Source: Aphanomyces cochlioides
Taxonomy: Eukaryota > Oomycota > Saprolegniomycetes > Saprolegniales > Verrucalvaceae
NCBI GenBank assembly: GCA_019828595.1
Contig: JAHQRK010000012.1
Coordinates: forward strand, 1,922,001 to 1,986,000
DNA length: 64,000 nt
Direction: 5' to 3'
Both the position numbers and the translations under genes were made by a program. The notes below the pieces were generated by a model. The model had not been told where the DNA came from. It did not search any database and saw only the letters and a program-made list of their open reading frames with translations. This document shows, piece after piece, positions 37,208 to 49,296 of this stretch (its first letter is position 1; each line of letters begins with the position of its first letter).

Positions 37208-38625
37208 TCAAACGTCGTCGTTGCTTAGCTTGATGCGCTTTACGTTTGGCTTCTTGGTAATCAGCGAGACGAAGAGGCCGCCCATGTTTTCCAGCGGCGT
37301 GAAGCGAATCGTGTGGTCGAGATGGCCAGGCTACAACATCCAAAGTATAAGTCGCAGTTGAGGATGCGAGACGAACTTGATGTGGAATTCCAGTCGTGTC
37401 GAACGGAACGAGCTCAGCCGTGGGCGTGTCTTTGAGAAATGAAGCCACGATCTCTTCGTTTTGCTTCCGGGACAAGCTGCATGTGCTGTAAACCATGCGT
37501 CCGCCTTCTCTGAGGAGACGGAATCCGTTGCGAATGAGATCGTGCTGGAGGTCTAAGATGCCTTGGACGTGCTCTCTGTTGAGGTATTTCGTCAAGTATT
37601 GCGTCCACTCGTCGTGCGATTTCAACTTTGTCAAGTGGCGCAGCGATCCGTCGTGTGTGCACTCTGCATCGACGAGAACTTTGTCGTACAATGCACTTGA
37701 GACGACTGAAGAACCAAGAGCGACCACGGCGTCTTTGACTTGCTTGGCCAGTCGTGCTCGGGCGCTACGAGTATTTCAAACCACGGTCAGGAGGTGCGAT
37801 TGTACCTTTTATTCATTCGCTTGCGAGTCTGTGTCTTTTGCGACCGCTGGGCAACCTCAGCAGAGTCCAAGATGGATTCCAACGCACTGGTCGTGTCATT
37901 GGATTCAGGACGGACATCAAATGTGCGGCCGTCTGCGTGGAAGAGTCGACAGCGCCACGACGCAGCAGTGCTGTGAATGAGGTCGTACTTGTGCACCAAA
38001 GTTCGGCAAGCAGCGATACGACTCTTCGAGTAGTCAACCTACGGCGGCGTGAATCTCCAAGCACAACGAGAAGAGAGGTGACCCCTGTGATGCTTCCTTG
38101 TTTTTGCAAGACGTCAGCCAGCATGGTGAGCTTAGCTCCAGGCGCACAGCATAAATCGAGGACGTGATCGCCTATGGAAAGAGAGAGGGCTCAATAGAGT
38201 CATGAAGCACAGCGTCGTCCGAACCAGGTTGAGGATCCAAGACAGTGACGGCAAACCCTGAGCTTGCTTCCATGCCGTAGATTTTCCCACCCAAGTAGAG
38301 TTCACTCGTCGCCAACGACGCCGAGGATGGAATCGCATAGAAGCATCGTAGCCACGGCACTCTCTCCACTTGGTCAAAGTGTTTCCTCAGCTCTTCTTCG
38401 GTCACGCTCTCGTCCTTGGTTCTACGCACAAACTTGGATCAACCTCTGGTTCCGTGACGGAACACACCTGAAATATCGAGGCATGGCGCTTGGATCGACG
38501 TCGTACACATGTGGATCGATCTCATGCTCGTTGAGGAAGTCTAAAAAGGCAGCAGGAAGGTCCAGCATCGTCGCGACGATCTTTTCATCGCAGTCGTCGT
38601 CCAAAGTAGGGCCGGCGGATGTCAT
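37208..38625 (-). CDS. NOL1/NOP2/Sun (NSUN) family RNA cytosine-C5 methyltransferase
   Basis: Six exons. Introns lie at about 37331-37376, 37742-37784, 38041-38083, 38168-38220 and 38420-38466. The S-adenosylmethionine-binding motif reads DHVLDLCCAPGAKLTMLA and the second carboxylate region GVDYSKSR. Motif IV is VLVDAECTHDGS and the catalytic region YSTCSLSRKQNEE, whose Cys is the expected nucleophile. The C-terminal exon ends in T-I-R-F-T-P...GGLFVSL, as in the family. ATG 38625 is the first in frame. Substrate (rRNA or tRNA) cannot be told. Motif IV differs from the usual D-A/V-P-C by Glu for Pro. It lies 99 bp downstream of the CEP164-like gene on the same strand. Confidence 0.85.
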
Positions 38626-38724
38626 CTCAACGACACCAGACGAACGATTGGTTGGTAAATTTATACCCAATCCACAGTCGAAAGGTCACATAAATGTTAT
38701 CCTCAAGACTAACTCTTATTCAAG

Positions 38725-41700
38725 TTAGCTGTACTTTGACCGCCAGTAACCTTTTCGATACCAAGTGTTATTGCCGTCGACTGCAGCCGTGTCGACAAGC
38801 GGCACCCAGTCGTTGTTTCGGTCGCCTCCGAGAGCTTCCATCGATCGAATGAGCTCTTTTTTCTCGTCAAGAAGTTGCGCACTCGATGGCGACGTGTACT
38901 CGACGCTTGAGACGCGCGAGGACCGCTCTGTCGGATCAACTTGTCGTTCAAACCGTGGCGGTGGAGGCGGTGGTCGGGATGATGAAGGAGGTGGCTGAGC
39001 AGAATGTTGAAAAAGTTGCTGGAACTGGGCGTGGAGGATTCCGAGTTGGTTTTGCAGTTGCTGCGAGCCGACGACTTCAGGATTTACGCAAGGAGGTTGA
39101 GAAGGCGCCGCGTACATTGGAGCCATGGCGGAGTGCACAGGGCGTTGGGTCAAGTAGACTCGAATCGTATGCAATTGTTCCTGGTCGAGATGGTGGGCGA
39201 GGTCGACATGGCCATGACGTACGATCAAGTGTTTGTTGTTGTCTTCGAGGCGGCTGACCTCCTTGTTGAGAAAGTCTTTCTCGGAGGCGTGCGTCTTGAT
39301 CTCTCGCTCGAGCTCTCGCTTCTCGTCGTGCCACGCAGCTTCGCGCTCGGTGCTCTTTTGCTTCTCAAGAAGCCACGATTCTTCAAACTCGGCTTTGATC
39401 TTGCCGACGATCTCATCGCATCGCCGCCGCCATTCATCGCTTGCTCTACAATGAATATGAGAGCTCCAGCATGCTCTCAACTTGCCTTTGTGTAGCTGCA
39501 GCAGCAAGCTGAGGAAGTTGCGACTCCATTTGCTTCTTGACGAGTTGAATCTCTTGCGCTCTCTGCCGTTCGATCTGCGACTTGGTTGCGACTTCTTCTT
39601 GGAGCTGTCCCTTGAGCTCCTTGACTTGTACGTCGAGCGTCTTTGCAGCAGCTCGTAGCTCGTTGATCACGTGGTTGTTTTCGCCGTCGATGTTTCTAGC
39701 TTTGAGACGGCCGAGCTCTTCTTTTCTACAAGCTCACTCGATCAGCTCGGACGGATCCGTGAGCGGGCGCGACGTACAAGTCTAAAATGTCGGCATCGCG
39801 CTGGTCGACTCGACTTGCTTCTTTGAGCCGCCACTTTTCCGCCGTGGCAAACTTTTCGTCGGCGCGGGACAAGTCATATTCATACCTGGCCGCCATGCAT
39901 CGTTGAGACTTTATGATGGAGCAACGTACCGAGCATTGAGACTCTCAAGCTCTCGAATGCGAAATAAATACTTGTCCGTCTCGGTTCGAAACTACACGAC
40001 GCCAGAGTGAGGCTAGCCGAGAGACGACTGCCTTACCTCGGAGCGCATGGTTTGGAGCTGGGCTTCGAGCGTCATGACTTTCTTTTCGACACCCGATTTC
40101 TCGTTCGTCAAGAGCTCCAACCGCTGCTTCTCCAAGAACTCTTTGCGAACCCAATCTTCGATTTGCGCTAGTTGCATGATAACGACTCGAGTGCAAGGAA
40201 GCATACCCTTGCATTGCATGAGCTGAGAGGTTTCCAACGACATGGCTTGCTTGAGATTTCGCAATTCGTGGTCTGTCGTCGTCTTCTGGTCGCGGACTCG
40301 AGCCAAGTCAATGTTCAAACTCTCGATTTCTTTCCGCAACGCTTGGACTTCGGTCGTTTGAGCACAACTGCGCTCCTTATCCCGTCGCAACTATATTGAG
40401 TTCTCCTTGAGGCCATCCGTAGACGGTCGGTTTGTTCACCTCTTCCAAGTCTAGCTGCCATTTCGACTGCAAGTGCACATGTTCTTCCTTCTGGCGCTTT
40501 ATCCTTGCCTCGGCGTCGTCTCGTTCTTGTGTCGCCTCGACAACTTTGTCCTGACTACGTTGGATATTAGACAGAGCACCGTTGAGAGCAGGTAGCGTAC
40601 AGCATTTTCAATTCTCGCTCGTGCGCTCGTTTCACGGTCTCTGCGTCGTTGGTGGCACTCCACGAGCTTTCCTCCAACGTCTTTATCCGCTTGCTCTACA
40701 ATTTCATCGGCATATTCATGAAAGCTTTCCACAAGTACCGCATCGTCGAGTTGTGTTTTGGTGTTTTGCAGCTCTGCTTTTGTTTGCTCCAAGAGCTGCT
40801 CAAGATATGTCTTCTCGGTTGCTCGCAGGTCGACGGCTTTGGCGTGCTCATCGCGCTCCTTCTCGACAGTAAGGAGCTGCTGTCGCGCGGAGCTGAGCTC
40901 CTTTTCACAGGCAGCAAGTTTGTTGACTTGAGCATCGAGTCGCAAGGTGATTTTTTTCTCCTTGGCTTCAAACGTCGCTCGCTATCGCAGGATTCAACCA
41001 AAATGAAAGAGATGGTTGTACCATGTCTGCTGTCGACGTCGTCAGCTCGGTCAGTTGGCCTTGGACACGACGCACTTCATCTTCTAGCTCCGTCGCTTTC
41101 TTCTTCCAGCGATCTAAATCCGTGGCCGAGTTTTGCAGTGTGATATTCGTTGCTTGACGCATCAAGAGTTGATCTTTCAGCTCCTCAATCTATGCCAACT
41201 TGAGCTATCTGCTCGTAAAACGCGGTCGGTCGCTACCTCGATCGAGTGCTCTTTGATCTTCATGGCGAGCTCTTCTTCTTTCTTCTTGAGCTGTCGATCA
41301 CAGTCCGCCTGTACTTGAGCCAACTTTTCCATGAGTTGGTTGACTTGTTGGGCTTTCGCATCGAGCTCTCTCCTCGCTGCATCGAGTTTGGCTTCGACTT
41401 CCGCCATGGATTGCAAAATGCTCGAGTCTGCGCCGTCCTTTTTCGTCTCCAAAGCTGTCACTTTGGCTTTGAGTTCATTCACTTTCATCCTGAGGTAGTT
41501 GGACTCTTTCGCTTCGACTTCTGCCTGCTCTTTGCCACGACGCAACGAATCGACTTGTTGCTGCAGCGATGTTTTCACTTGTCTCTCAGCTTTCTCGTTG
41601 GCATCACGCTCTTTCTTGAGCTGCGTGATCTCTGCTTTGAGTGTTTCGACTTGTTTCTCCAGCTCATGATTGACTGCTACGGCCGGTGCTGGTTGAGTTG

Positions 41701-42469
41701 GCATTTGGTGACTTAGCACAGACGACGTCGCCGGCACTGGCGAGATTGTCGGCACAGGCGTGGCTTGTTTGATAAACACAGCAGCCTTTGGCACGTCGTC
41801 TTGCTTCTTGATTGCCGAGACAATGCTTGGTTTCGTCGTTGGAATTGTCGGCTACATGAACAAGTGAGCAAAACCCGAGAGGTTCTCTTCCTACAAAGTC
41901 ATCTTCATCGTCGAGGAGCCATGATTGCGAGTCTTTGCCGAATCCTACCGCCTTGGTGGTTGACGATGTTGTTGTCGTCGTTGTCGTGGCTGGTTTCTTC
42001 ACTTCAGTTTGACTTTTCGGCTGCTGTTTTGTATTTGTTGGTACGTCGTCGTCGTCGGCATCGTCAAGGCTAAAAGCTTGAATCGCACTGGAAGCAGGTT
42101 GCTGCTTGGGTGCATTATTGAATACAGCAGCAGCCGTCGACGCGGCTGTTGGAGCTGCTTTCTTGGCGGCGTCTTCCGCGCGCTTGGTTTTGATCATCTC
42201 GCTGTAGTGGCTGTCCATCGGATGCTCCCATATGCTCTCATCGGTCTCGGAATTGAAGTAGTAAATCGTCCCATCATCCGTCTCGCCTGGCGAGGTCGTC
42301 AATCTATTTCGAGGGGAAGACACCAACCTTGCTCCCAGTTGGGTGGAAGTGGTGCAGACAGCGCCTCCTCAACGATCCAAAGGTATTGTGGCTCCTTGTC
42401 CGGGTCTAGTCCGAGGGTTTTCGCATGTTCTCGGACCGCTTCCTTGTATTCTGGACTACTTTTGTCCAT
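38725..42469 (-). CDS. CEP164: CEP164-like centriolar distal-appendage protein
   Basis: The first exons (42469-42328 and from 42286) encode V-R-E-H-A-K-x-L-G-x-D-P-x-K-E-P-x-x-L-W. A WW domain follows: APLPPNWEQ...IYYFN...SIWEHP...HY. This helix-plus-WW arrangement is that of CEP164, which recruits TTBK2 and docks basal bodies. After an acidic, Lys/Ala-rich linker comes a very long coiled coil (about 41800-38950) of Glu/Lys/Gln heptads. The end is Pro-rich and finishes NNDWVPLVD...YWRSKYS. Several introns of 40-60 nt interrupt the coil; I did not fix all of them. Loss of the WW partner would affect flagellum assembly (family knowledge). Confidence 0.7.
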
Positions 42470-42530
42470 CGAGGAAGCCGCTTGCGACGGTGACAGTTAC
42501 GCGATTTTGCTTGAAACCGTCTTGCGGGCG

Positions 42531-43964
42531 ATGGCTCTTCCTCGCATTGGGAAAGCGCATGATGCGGTGCGTGCTGCAGAGCCACCAAAGCCTCATCAGT
42601 CCAGCATAGCAGATCCACTCGCCATGGAGGTTCTCGAGAGCAATGTTGCCCGCCTTCGAGGTTTGGACATTGCATCAATTCCATACATGGAGGAAATGGC
42701 GCCCTTTCGAGTCCGACAACATCATGAGAACTTGACGACACTCGCACGATGTACAACCTACATGATCCGCAGAAAGCGACTAGAGCTAGAAGCGGAAGTT
42801 CCTCTTACCTACGACTACGCATTTCCAACTGCGCCTAAGCCACACAAGGAGAAGCCAAAGCAGCTCGCCATAAAGCCGATTTCCCAAACGCACAATCTAC
42901 CTCTCCATGGCAACGTCCCCGCCAATCCACCTCAGCATCCTCAGCCATATGAGATCACGTACCGATCCGCCCCATGCGCGCCTTCAAAGCGGCCAAAATC
43001 CCCGCCGCCGGTTTGAGAAATCGATGCAAGTCGTCTGACAAACAGCAGGTGAATGCATCAAAACCAAGGCAGCGACATCGAAGGCGAAGCCAGCCGCAGC
43101 CTAAACTTTCCTGTCAGTTTTCAAGCAACCCCAAGTCTCCACGAGAACGCTTTTTGCATCAAGCGGACCTGGCTGAGCTTGAACCATGCCACTCGACGCA
43201 TGTAGTGACAAAATACCACGGCCATCTGAGCGACTACAACATTGACGAACTTGTTTCCACCACTGGGTTTTCAAGAGCAGAGCTTTACACCCTCTGGGGG
43301 CGGTTTAAAGCACTCTGTTCATTGTCCAACACACCTCGAGGCGTTGGTTGGTCGCTGGTCAAGTGTCGTGGAATATCTCATCGATGTCATTATCTAGACC
43401 AAAAGACATTTCACCGTGGTGTGCCGTTGCTCTCGATGGAAGACTCGATGTTTGTCGATCGGATCTTTTCCATTCTCGACGATGAAAACACTGGCATGAT
43501 CAACTGGCCCAAGTTTATTCGAGCCATGTCCGCGCTTGAAAAAGGCGACATTCGGGACCGTCTTCGATTCTTGTTTCAAGTGCGTGTGGACATTTCACAA
43601 GTGTGAAATAACCAAACCACCACCATTCTAGGTCTACGATTTAAACAAGGACGACTCGATCGGTCGGGACGAACTCGCGGCGTTCTTCATCTCAAGTCTC
43701 ATGGTCAGCACTCCCAACGAAGACTTGCAGCAAGTCACGCGACAATTCGTCGACGAAATCCTCTTCAAGTTGCATCCGACTGGTGGTGGCATCATTTCGT
43801 CCCAGGATGTGCTGAACTACATCGAGCGATCGCCGCAGGAAGATCTCTTCAGTCTCTTTGGTCGTACAATGATCACAGACGCTGAACGCCAGCGCAATGC
43901 GAGCGCGGCGGATCGACCTCCCGGTGCCGATAGACTTTTGGAGGAAGATGCTAGTCAAGATTGA
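42531..43964 (+). CDS. EF-hand protein of the calcineurin-B/CBL-like type with long N-terminal extension
   Basis: Exons 42531-43010, 43046-43346, 43398-43579 and 43632-43964 are phase compatible and give 431 residues. The first 250 residues are Pro/Lys-rich and unrecognised. Then FKALC...TPRGVDQKTFHRGVPLL and a helix lead to loop DDENTGMINWPKF and a canonical EF-hand DLNKDDSIGRDEL. A third degenerate loop is HPTGGGIISSQDV. The layout matches calcineurin-B-like/NCS proteins, which regulate kinases or phosphatases through calcium. The first intron is only 35 nt (or 38 with the next AG). The gene is divergent from the CEP164-like gene (61 bp between starts). Confidence 0.75.
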
Positions 43965-44007
43965 AATTTTGTGATCTTTTTTTGTAACCAATTGAATTCT
44001 GTGATTT

Positions 44008-44038
44008 GATTGGTCGATTGGAAAAGATTCGACCAATC
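44008..44038. promoter_or_regulatory. Inverted CCAAT boxes in a 10-bp hairpin
   Basis: GATTGGTCGA (44008-44017) pairs with TCGACCAATC (44029-44038) across an 11-nt spacer, 56 bp before the ATG of the oxidoreductase gene. Each arm holds a CCAAT box, and another AACCAATTG lies at 43986-43994. This suggests NF-Y-type binding in the 129-bp gap between two genes, or a transcript-end hairpin of the EF-hand gene. Confidence 0.4.
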
Positions 44039-44093
44039 AGAAGGCAGATATTGTCGTTTCTGGGAGAAAGCTCACTTGAAGTTTGGCGCAATC

Positions 44094-46259
44094 ATGTCGA
44101 CGACCCGGTACGGAAGCATCGCGCTCGAGGAAACCAAGCCAAAGCCGTGGCTCCAGAGAGTTAGAGGACTCGCCATGGTTGTCTTGACTGCTTTGGCCAT
44201 CCTGGCGCTGGATCTATGCGTTCCGGTTGTTCCAGAAGAAGCGAGCGTCCAGCAATTGTCGACGGCAGATCGCAAGTTTGATGTCATCATTGTCGGAAGT
44301 GGACCGGGAGGACTCGTCGCGGCGGAAATGCTATCCAGGGATCCAAATATCGACGTCTTGATCTTGGAAGCAGGTGGTCCCAGCCTGCAAGTACGAGATT
44401 GTGTGGATGTCATCGATTGAAGTAACCGTTGTTGATGTGTAGAGCACAGGAGGAACATTAGTTCCAGAGTATGCGAATGAAACAGGATTGACGTACTTCG
44501 ACATTCCAGGTAGATGAAAATATCGACAGTCACCGCGATCTTACACATGGATGGTGCAGGTGAATACGCAAATGTTGCTTTCTTGCTGCCGAACAACATT
44601 TCCCGCACATGGCACATGGAATGGCTTGCATCGCCGAAAAATCATCTCGCGAAAATTGTCGGTGGATCATCTTCGATCAACGCCGCGCTTTATTTTCGCT
44701 CGCCTGGTGCTTACGCTGATGCCATTGACTGGCCATTTAGTCCAAACGATGTCGCGGAAGGGTAGTGTCCAAGTTCTCTTCCATGAGGTGTTCATCTATC
44801 GTACTAGGTTTGAAGAAATTGAAAAAATGTTTGGTTGGACAGACGTTCCATCTCCTGATGGTCTCTTCTACTCTCAAGGGGTCTATCGTACGATGTCATC
44901 GGCTCTAAATCTTGCCAACTTCTCCGAGCATAACATCAATCGCGATCGAAACGACAAAGACAAAGTTTATGGTCATCCTCCATTTACGATCAAACACGGG
45001 TATCATTCACAGACGTCAGCATAAGTCCAAGAACCATCATCTAGATTACGAGACTCACCAGCCAAGACATTCTTGGGAGCCATGAAAGGCCGTCCAAACG
45101 TCGTTCTCGAGACGTATGCTACTGCGCTTCAAATTTTTCACACAAAAGGCGTCGCTGCAGGCGTTGTGTACAATCAATTGTCCACGGTTGGTCTCGCTCT
45201 CCATTTTGTCCATTTTCACGCCTACTAGCTATCGTTGGCATTATTGAAGCCCCATGGAGCTGTTGTGTTGGCTGCAGGGACGTTGAATACTCCTAAACTC
45301 CTCTTGCAGTCGGGAATAGGACCCACCGACCAGAGAGACATTGTACGTATTTACGAGCGCCAGTCTCCTGTGATTTATACGGCTATGTTACCTTAGGCTG
45401 TGAAACTACCATTGCCATTGGCACTCTCCAGTGTGTCATGGATTACCAATGAACACGTTGGCAAGAATCTGTTCGACACGCATCAAGTTGCTCTGACATT
45501 TCGTGCGTCCAATTCATCCTCGTGGCTTCCATTTGGTTTTGATTACATTCATCCACCGCAAGAAGCACTCGATCAGTTTATCCACCAAGGCCAGACTGGT
45601 CCCCTGTCGAGCTCGAACCCAGTCTTCATTGCATATGAAACCCTGACGCATCCCACGACTGGGCGGCCTCACAACTTCCAGATCACAGTCTTTCCTCATG
45701 CCCTTCCCCACATCAACGTCTCGGACTCGCCATTTGACATGACGCTTTGCTTTAATCTCAACAATCCCGCGTCTCGAGACAGCATGGGCTATCGAAATGC
45801 CACGTACTACGGCGTTCTTCAAGATTCGCTCTATTGGGACGACAAGGACGACTTGGACATGATGCTTCGCTTTATCAGGCTCACAATTACACGAATGGCC
45901 GCAGTCGGCACAGTGCCAGTCTTTGCCCCACCAACGGTTTGTCATGCTGTGAAACAGTTTGTGACGCTGAAAATTGTTAGAGCTATCAGCCGGCTACGTG
46001 GGAAAATGATCCCAAGCAGTGGATACGAGAGCATACGCTCGCCACTGACCACTACGGTGGAACTTGTGTTACGTCCAAGCGCTCCAGCGGGTGTGTCGAT
46101 GCGTCCTTCCGTGTAGTGGGCACTAAAAACATCTTTGTGGGCGACGGTAGCCTTGTCGCCGCTGGATCCGTCAACCCGTACGGGTTTGTAATGTACACGG
46201 GGTATCAAGCAAGCGCCAACGTCAAGAAATACATGACTCAACAATTCGCATCGGATTAG
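44094..46259 (+). CDS. Membrane-anchored GMC (glucose-methanol-choline) FAD oxidoreductase
   Basis: Eight exons. FAD dinucleotide motif FDVIIVGSGPGGLVAAEML starts near 44278, followed by VLILEAGG. The GMC region shows IVGGSSSINAALYFR (GGSS-x-x-N) and LAAGTLNTPKLLLQSGIGP (signature 2). The C-terminal exon has HYGGTC and VGDGSLVAAGSVNPYGFVMYTGYQASANV, the GMC C-domain with the catalytic-site His and Asn positions. Residues about 25-48 form a hydrophobic helix (VVLTALAILALDLCVPVV), making it a signal anchor with the enzyme on the outer or lumenal side. Several N-x-S/T sites agree. It oxidises an alcohol or sugar, but the substrate is unknown. Intron positions include 44391-44442, 44511-44560, 45343-45397 and 45938-45981. 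Confidence 0.87.
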
Positions 46260-46285
46260 TTCTACACCCATGATGACCACAGGCG

Positions 46286-48399
46286 TCAAGAGTGCTCCAT
46301 TACCTCCACGGTCCGAAAGATATTTTCAGAGAATTTAAACCTGTGCACAGGCTGCTTCCCCCTTACTCTTGCATGCACGAAATGGGTCTTTCGGTCGTCT
46401 GGAGGCGGTGGCTCCCACGTTGTCTTGACCTGTGATCCCGTGAGAAGTGTTGGTTTATGTTGTACGTCGTACGTATTTCGGCTTGATGGGGCTTGGAATC
46501 GTCGTAGGTAGAGATATGGGAGCTGCTGGAGCGGTGGGTTTGGCCTAGTCGATCCATTTATGAGTACAACTTCCAGAGGAGCGACTACAGGTTGTGTTTG
46601 GCTTGTCTTGATCGGAGAGACGGGAAGCAACGGCAGTTTGTCCGACCTACGAAGATAGGATACCGAGATCATCGAGAAGACGGAATTGTACGTCGCAGAA
46701 GCGCCTTGATGGTCAGGCGTTGGTGTCGGCCGCGGTAGTGGAGGCGTTTTCACCTACAAAATCCTATTAGTTTGGAAAACAAGTGTGGCGGCTGTACATG
46801 GTAGTTGTGGAGTTTGAGCCGAGAGTTTCGACTTGGTATCCTCTTGCCGCCGACTTTTTCTTTGCCAGGATAGACGACTTTGACTCCAACTTCGAGTCGA
46901 TTCGTTTCAATTTGGGGCAGATGAAAGTCGGGAATGGGCTCAATGTCGGGTGGAATCTACGTCATGATTCAACGCTTGGTGCATGTTGGCTTGCATTACT
47001 TTGGGAATCTCAAGGAGCTTGTGGAGACTTGTCTTGCGAAGGGATTTCGTCCTGTGTTCCTTGAAATGGCCTAGGCAGCTTCAGGATACAATCAACATGG
47101 AGCCACGTACCTTCATGATGGGATGGCTGGAGCTCCAACACTTCAAAACTTGTTGGAACCACCACGTACTCGCCATCAGCTCCATCAGTGCCAGAAACGT
47201 TGTCGCCAGCATTCACAGCGACAATGTCGATTTCACCTGGAGGAATAGGACGCTCCATGAGAGCTTTCTTCTTCTTCGCCAGCATCTCTTCATGCGCGGT
47301 GGCTGCTTCAATCGACTCCAAGTAAGAGAGAATATCCCGTCTCCTTGCAAGCTCACGGGGACTCAATTGCCGCGGTGTGCCCAGCGAGAAAATATTCGAC
47401 ATCGCGGCTGTATCCACCTTCGCTGCATGTGGTTGTGGGTCCATGTGAACATGGACTTCGACATCTTGGGTTGATAGTTTGTGTGTCTGAATCGTTGCGG
47501 CGAATGAATACTTTGAGCCTGCAACACATTCACGATCATGAATTAGGTAGCAGCAGTACCGCGGCCTTGGTAGCTAGCCCGAACATTAGAACGCGTTGGG
47601 TCTTTGTCTGGAGAGGCTTCTGGCCTTGTCGGTCGCATTGGCAAGTCGTGGGGTGTGTGGGCATCGTGGGGGGTGGAGGGGGGCTCTTCAGGAACTGGAA
47701 ACACAACCGGTGGGCGGAAAGTCACCTTGGCCGCCTTTTTATTCGCATGCTTCACCGCGACGGTGCAGAGCTTTGTAATATGATCGACATGGATGCGGCT
47801 TTCAGGCTCCAAGTGCAAGTGACTGGCTTGTCGGACGATGTAGTCCACCTACGGCCATGAAGAGTCCCAAGCAATATCCAACCCGAGTACTTGTGTCGAG
47901 GAAAGGAAGAGCGGCAGGTCTTGCAGAAAAGGTCGCAAGGCGGTGTGGGAAATCGTCGCCGAGCCATCGTCGCTGTGCTCTGTTAGTTGGATCTGTACAG
48001 CACGCCGCTGGTTTGCGACATAGGCGAGAACTCGAGCCATCGTTCGCTGGAGGCCGGTGGAGTCGTACTGCGGTGGTGGCGCTGTCGTAGCTGCTGGCGG
48101 CGCCATGGCGTCGAAGGACTCACATCGGTCGATTATAACCATGGACAAGGCTGCAAACATTTCCTGGATGATGATTTGACTCGTGTGCTGGAGCTAAGCA
48201 AGAGAGCAGAGTTCAAACATGAAGAAGGACCGAGCGATGTCCGTACCACTCGAGCTTGTATTCGCTTTGCTTCCGACAGGACAACGATGCCATTGCAGAG
48301 ATCGTAAGCGATGCCTTCGCAAACGTCGTCGACGACAAAAGGATCCATGATTGGTATAGCCATCGCTGTAGGCTCTTGCTCTACGTCGACAGCCTCCAT
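46286..48399 (-). CDS. Unrecognised protein of about 615 residues
   Basis: Seven exons with six short introns. All joins keep phase: ...AKRIQARV/LQHTSQ, FLSSTQ/VDYIVRQ, YQGRG/SKYS, HHEG/HFKEH, LLEIPK/IPPDIE and LHNYH/VKTPP. Upstream are Ala/Pro-rich and helical segments (LQRTMARVLAYVANQRRAVQIQL). The middle has a Lys-rich helix (EMLAKKKKALMERPIPPGEIDIVAV), and the C-terminal third is basic and Pro-rich. No domain is recognised. It converges on the oxidoreductase gene with 26 bp between stops. Confidence 0.65.
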
Positions 48400-48444
48400 C
48401 TTTGACGTCGTCAGTCCGCGCCGACAACAATCAACAAGGAGAGC

Positions 48445-48452
48445 TATATATA
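48445..48452 (-). promoter_or_regulatory. TATA box candidate
   Basis: TATATATA lies 46-53 bp upstream of the ATG at 48399 (minus strand), in a gap of only 106 bp to the next gene. Position and sequence fit a TATA element. Most other genes here show no obvious TATA. Confidence 0.4.
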
Positions 48453-48505
48453 GGCTGAAACTTCTGACTCAATTACAACTCCGACGTCTATGACTGTTGA
48501 CGCCG

Positions 48506-49150
48506 CTAAAAGAACAGCCGAAGTGTGCATATGACCTTCCTTTGCCTTGCACGGACTTGGGGCTCATCTTTTCGAAGATTGAACTGCACTGCTACACCAC
48601 TGACAAGCATTTCTCCGCATGTGTAGCCCAGCTTGAAAGGACCACCGACAGCCGCACTGCCAGAACGTTTGGGATTCTCTCTAGCTTTCTCAAAGTCGGC
48701 AATCCATTGCGTACTCCTTGTCTTTGTCGATATTCTTGTCATCATCGACACCGTCCAACTCACATGTCCATGCCACATCATATCATGTCCCTTGAATTCC
48801 AAAAACTGTGCAACCCCCGCCTGCCATCGTTGCCTCGCGAGAAGTGCGTTTTCTTCCTACCGCGATGCTACCATTCACTTCAATTCTACTTGTATTGCCT
48901 CGCGGGGCCCAGCTAGTTGGTCGAATGCACCGTCCACTCCATCACAATCATGGGTTCATGCCACATCTCATGTCAGCCACACACCACAAGAGCCAAAAAG
49001 TCCCAGCAGGGGATCACTCGCGCAGTTATTTTCTCTCCAGATTGTGTCTGTAACATGTAATTTGTCTCTGGCTTGCCTTTCATCTGCTCTTCCCCCGAGC
49101 GCCTCTTCGTCGCAAGCCATCGATCTTCGGTGCCTTTCTTCAAGTTGCAT
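48506..49150 (-). CDS. Small unrecognised protein, divergent from SDHA
   Basis: Proposed exons (minus) are 49150-48985, 48936-48879 and 48833-48506, with phase-compatible introns of 48 and 45 nt. They give 183 residues, or 169 if a further stopless 42-nt segment (GTGAGTT...AAAG, about 48761-48802) is also removed. The product has an acidic N-terminus, a central Trp-rich part ([14 protein letters not shown]) and a beta-rich end ([15 protein letters not shown]). No family is recognised. The start sits 147 bp from the SDHA start, so the promoter is shared. Confidence 0.5.
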
Positions 49151-49296
49151 TTTCCGCGCAATTGATTTTGCTGGATATCGTCGAGTATACAAAATCCAAG
49201 TGTAAGTTTGGATGGTCTTATCCGGACTGCATTATCCGGATCCAGATATGCCACCACACAGAGACCAAGTCAGTTAACGCTTTTGAGTGGTGTGCG

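Noticed and set aside
39004..41716. Plus-strand frames of 100-165 codons across the CEP164-like gene
   Set aside because: Antisense of Glu/Lys/Gln coiled-coil codons gives Leu/Phe/Ser-rich frames with no domain.
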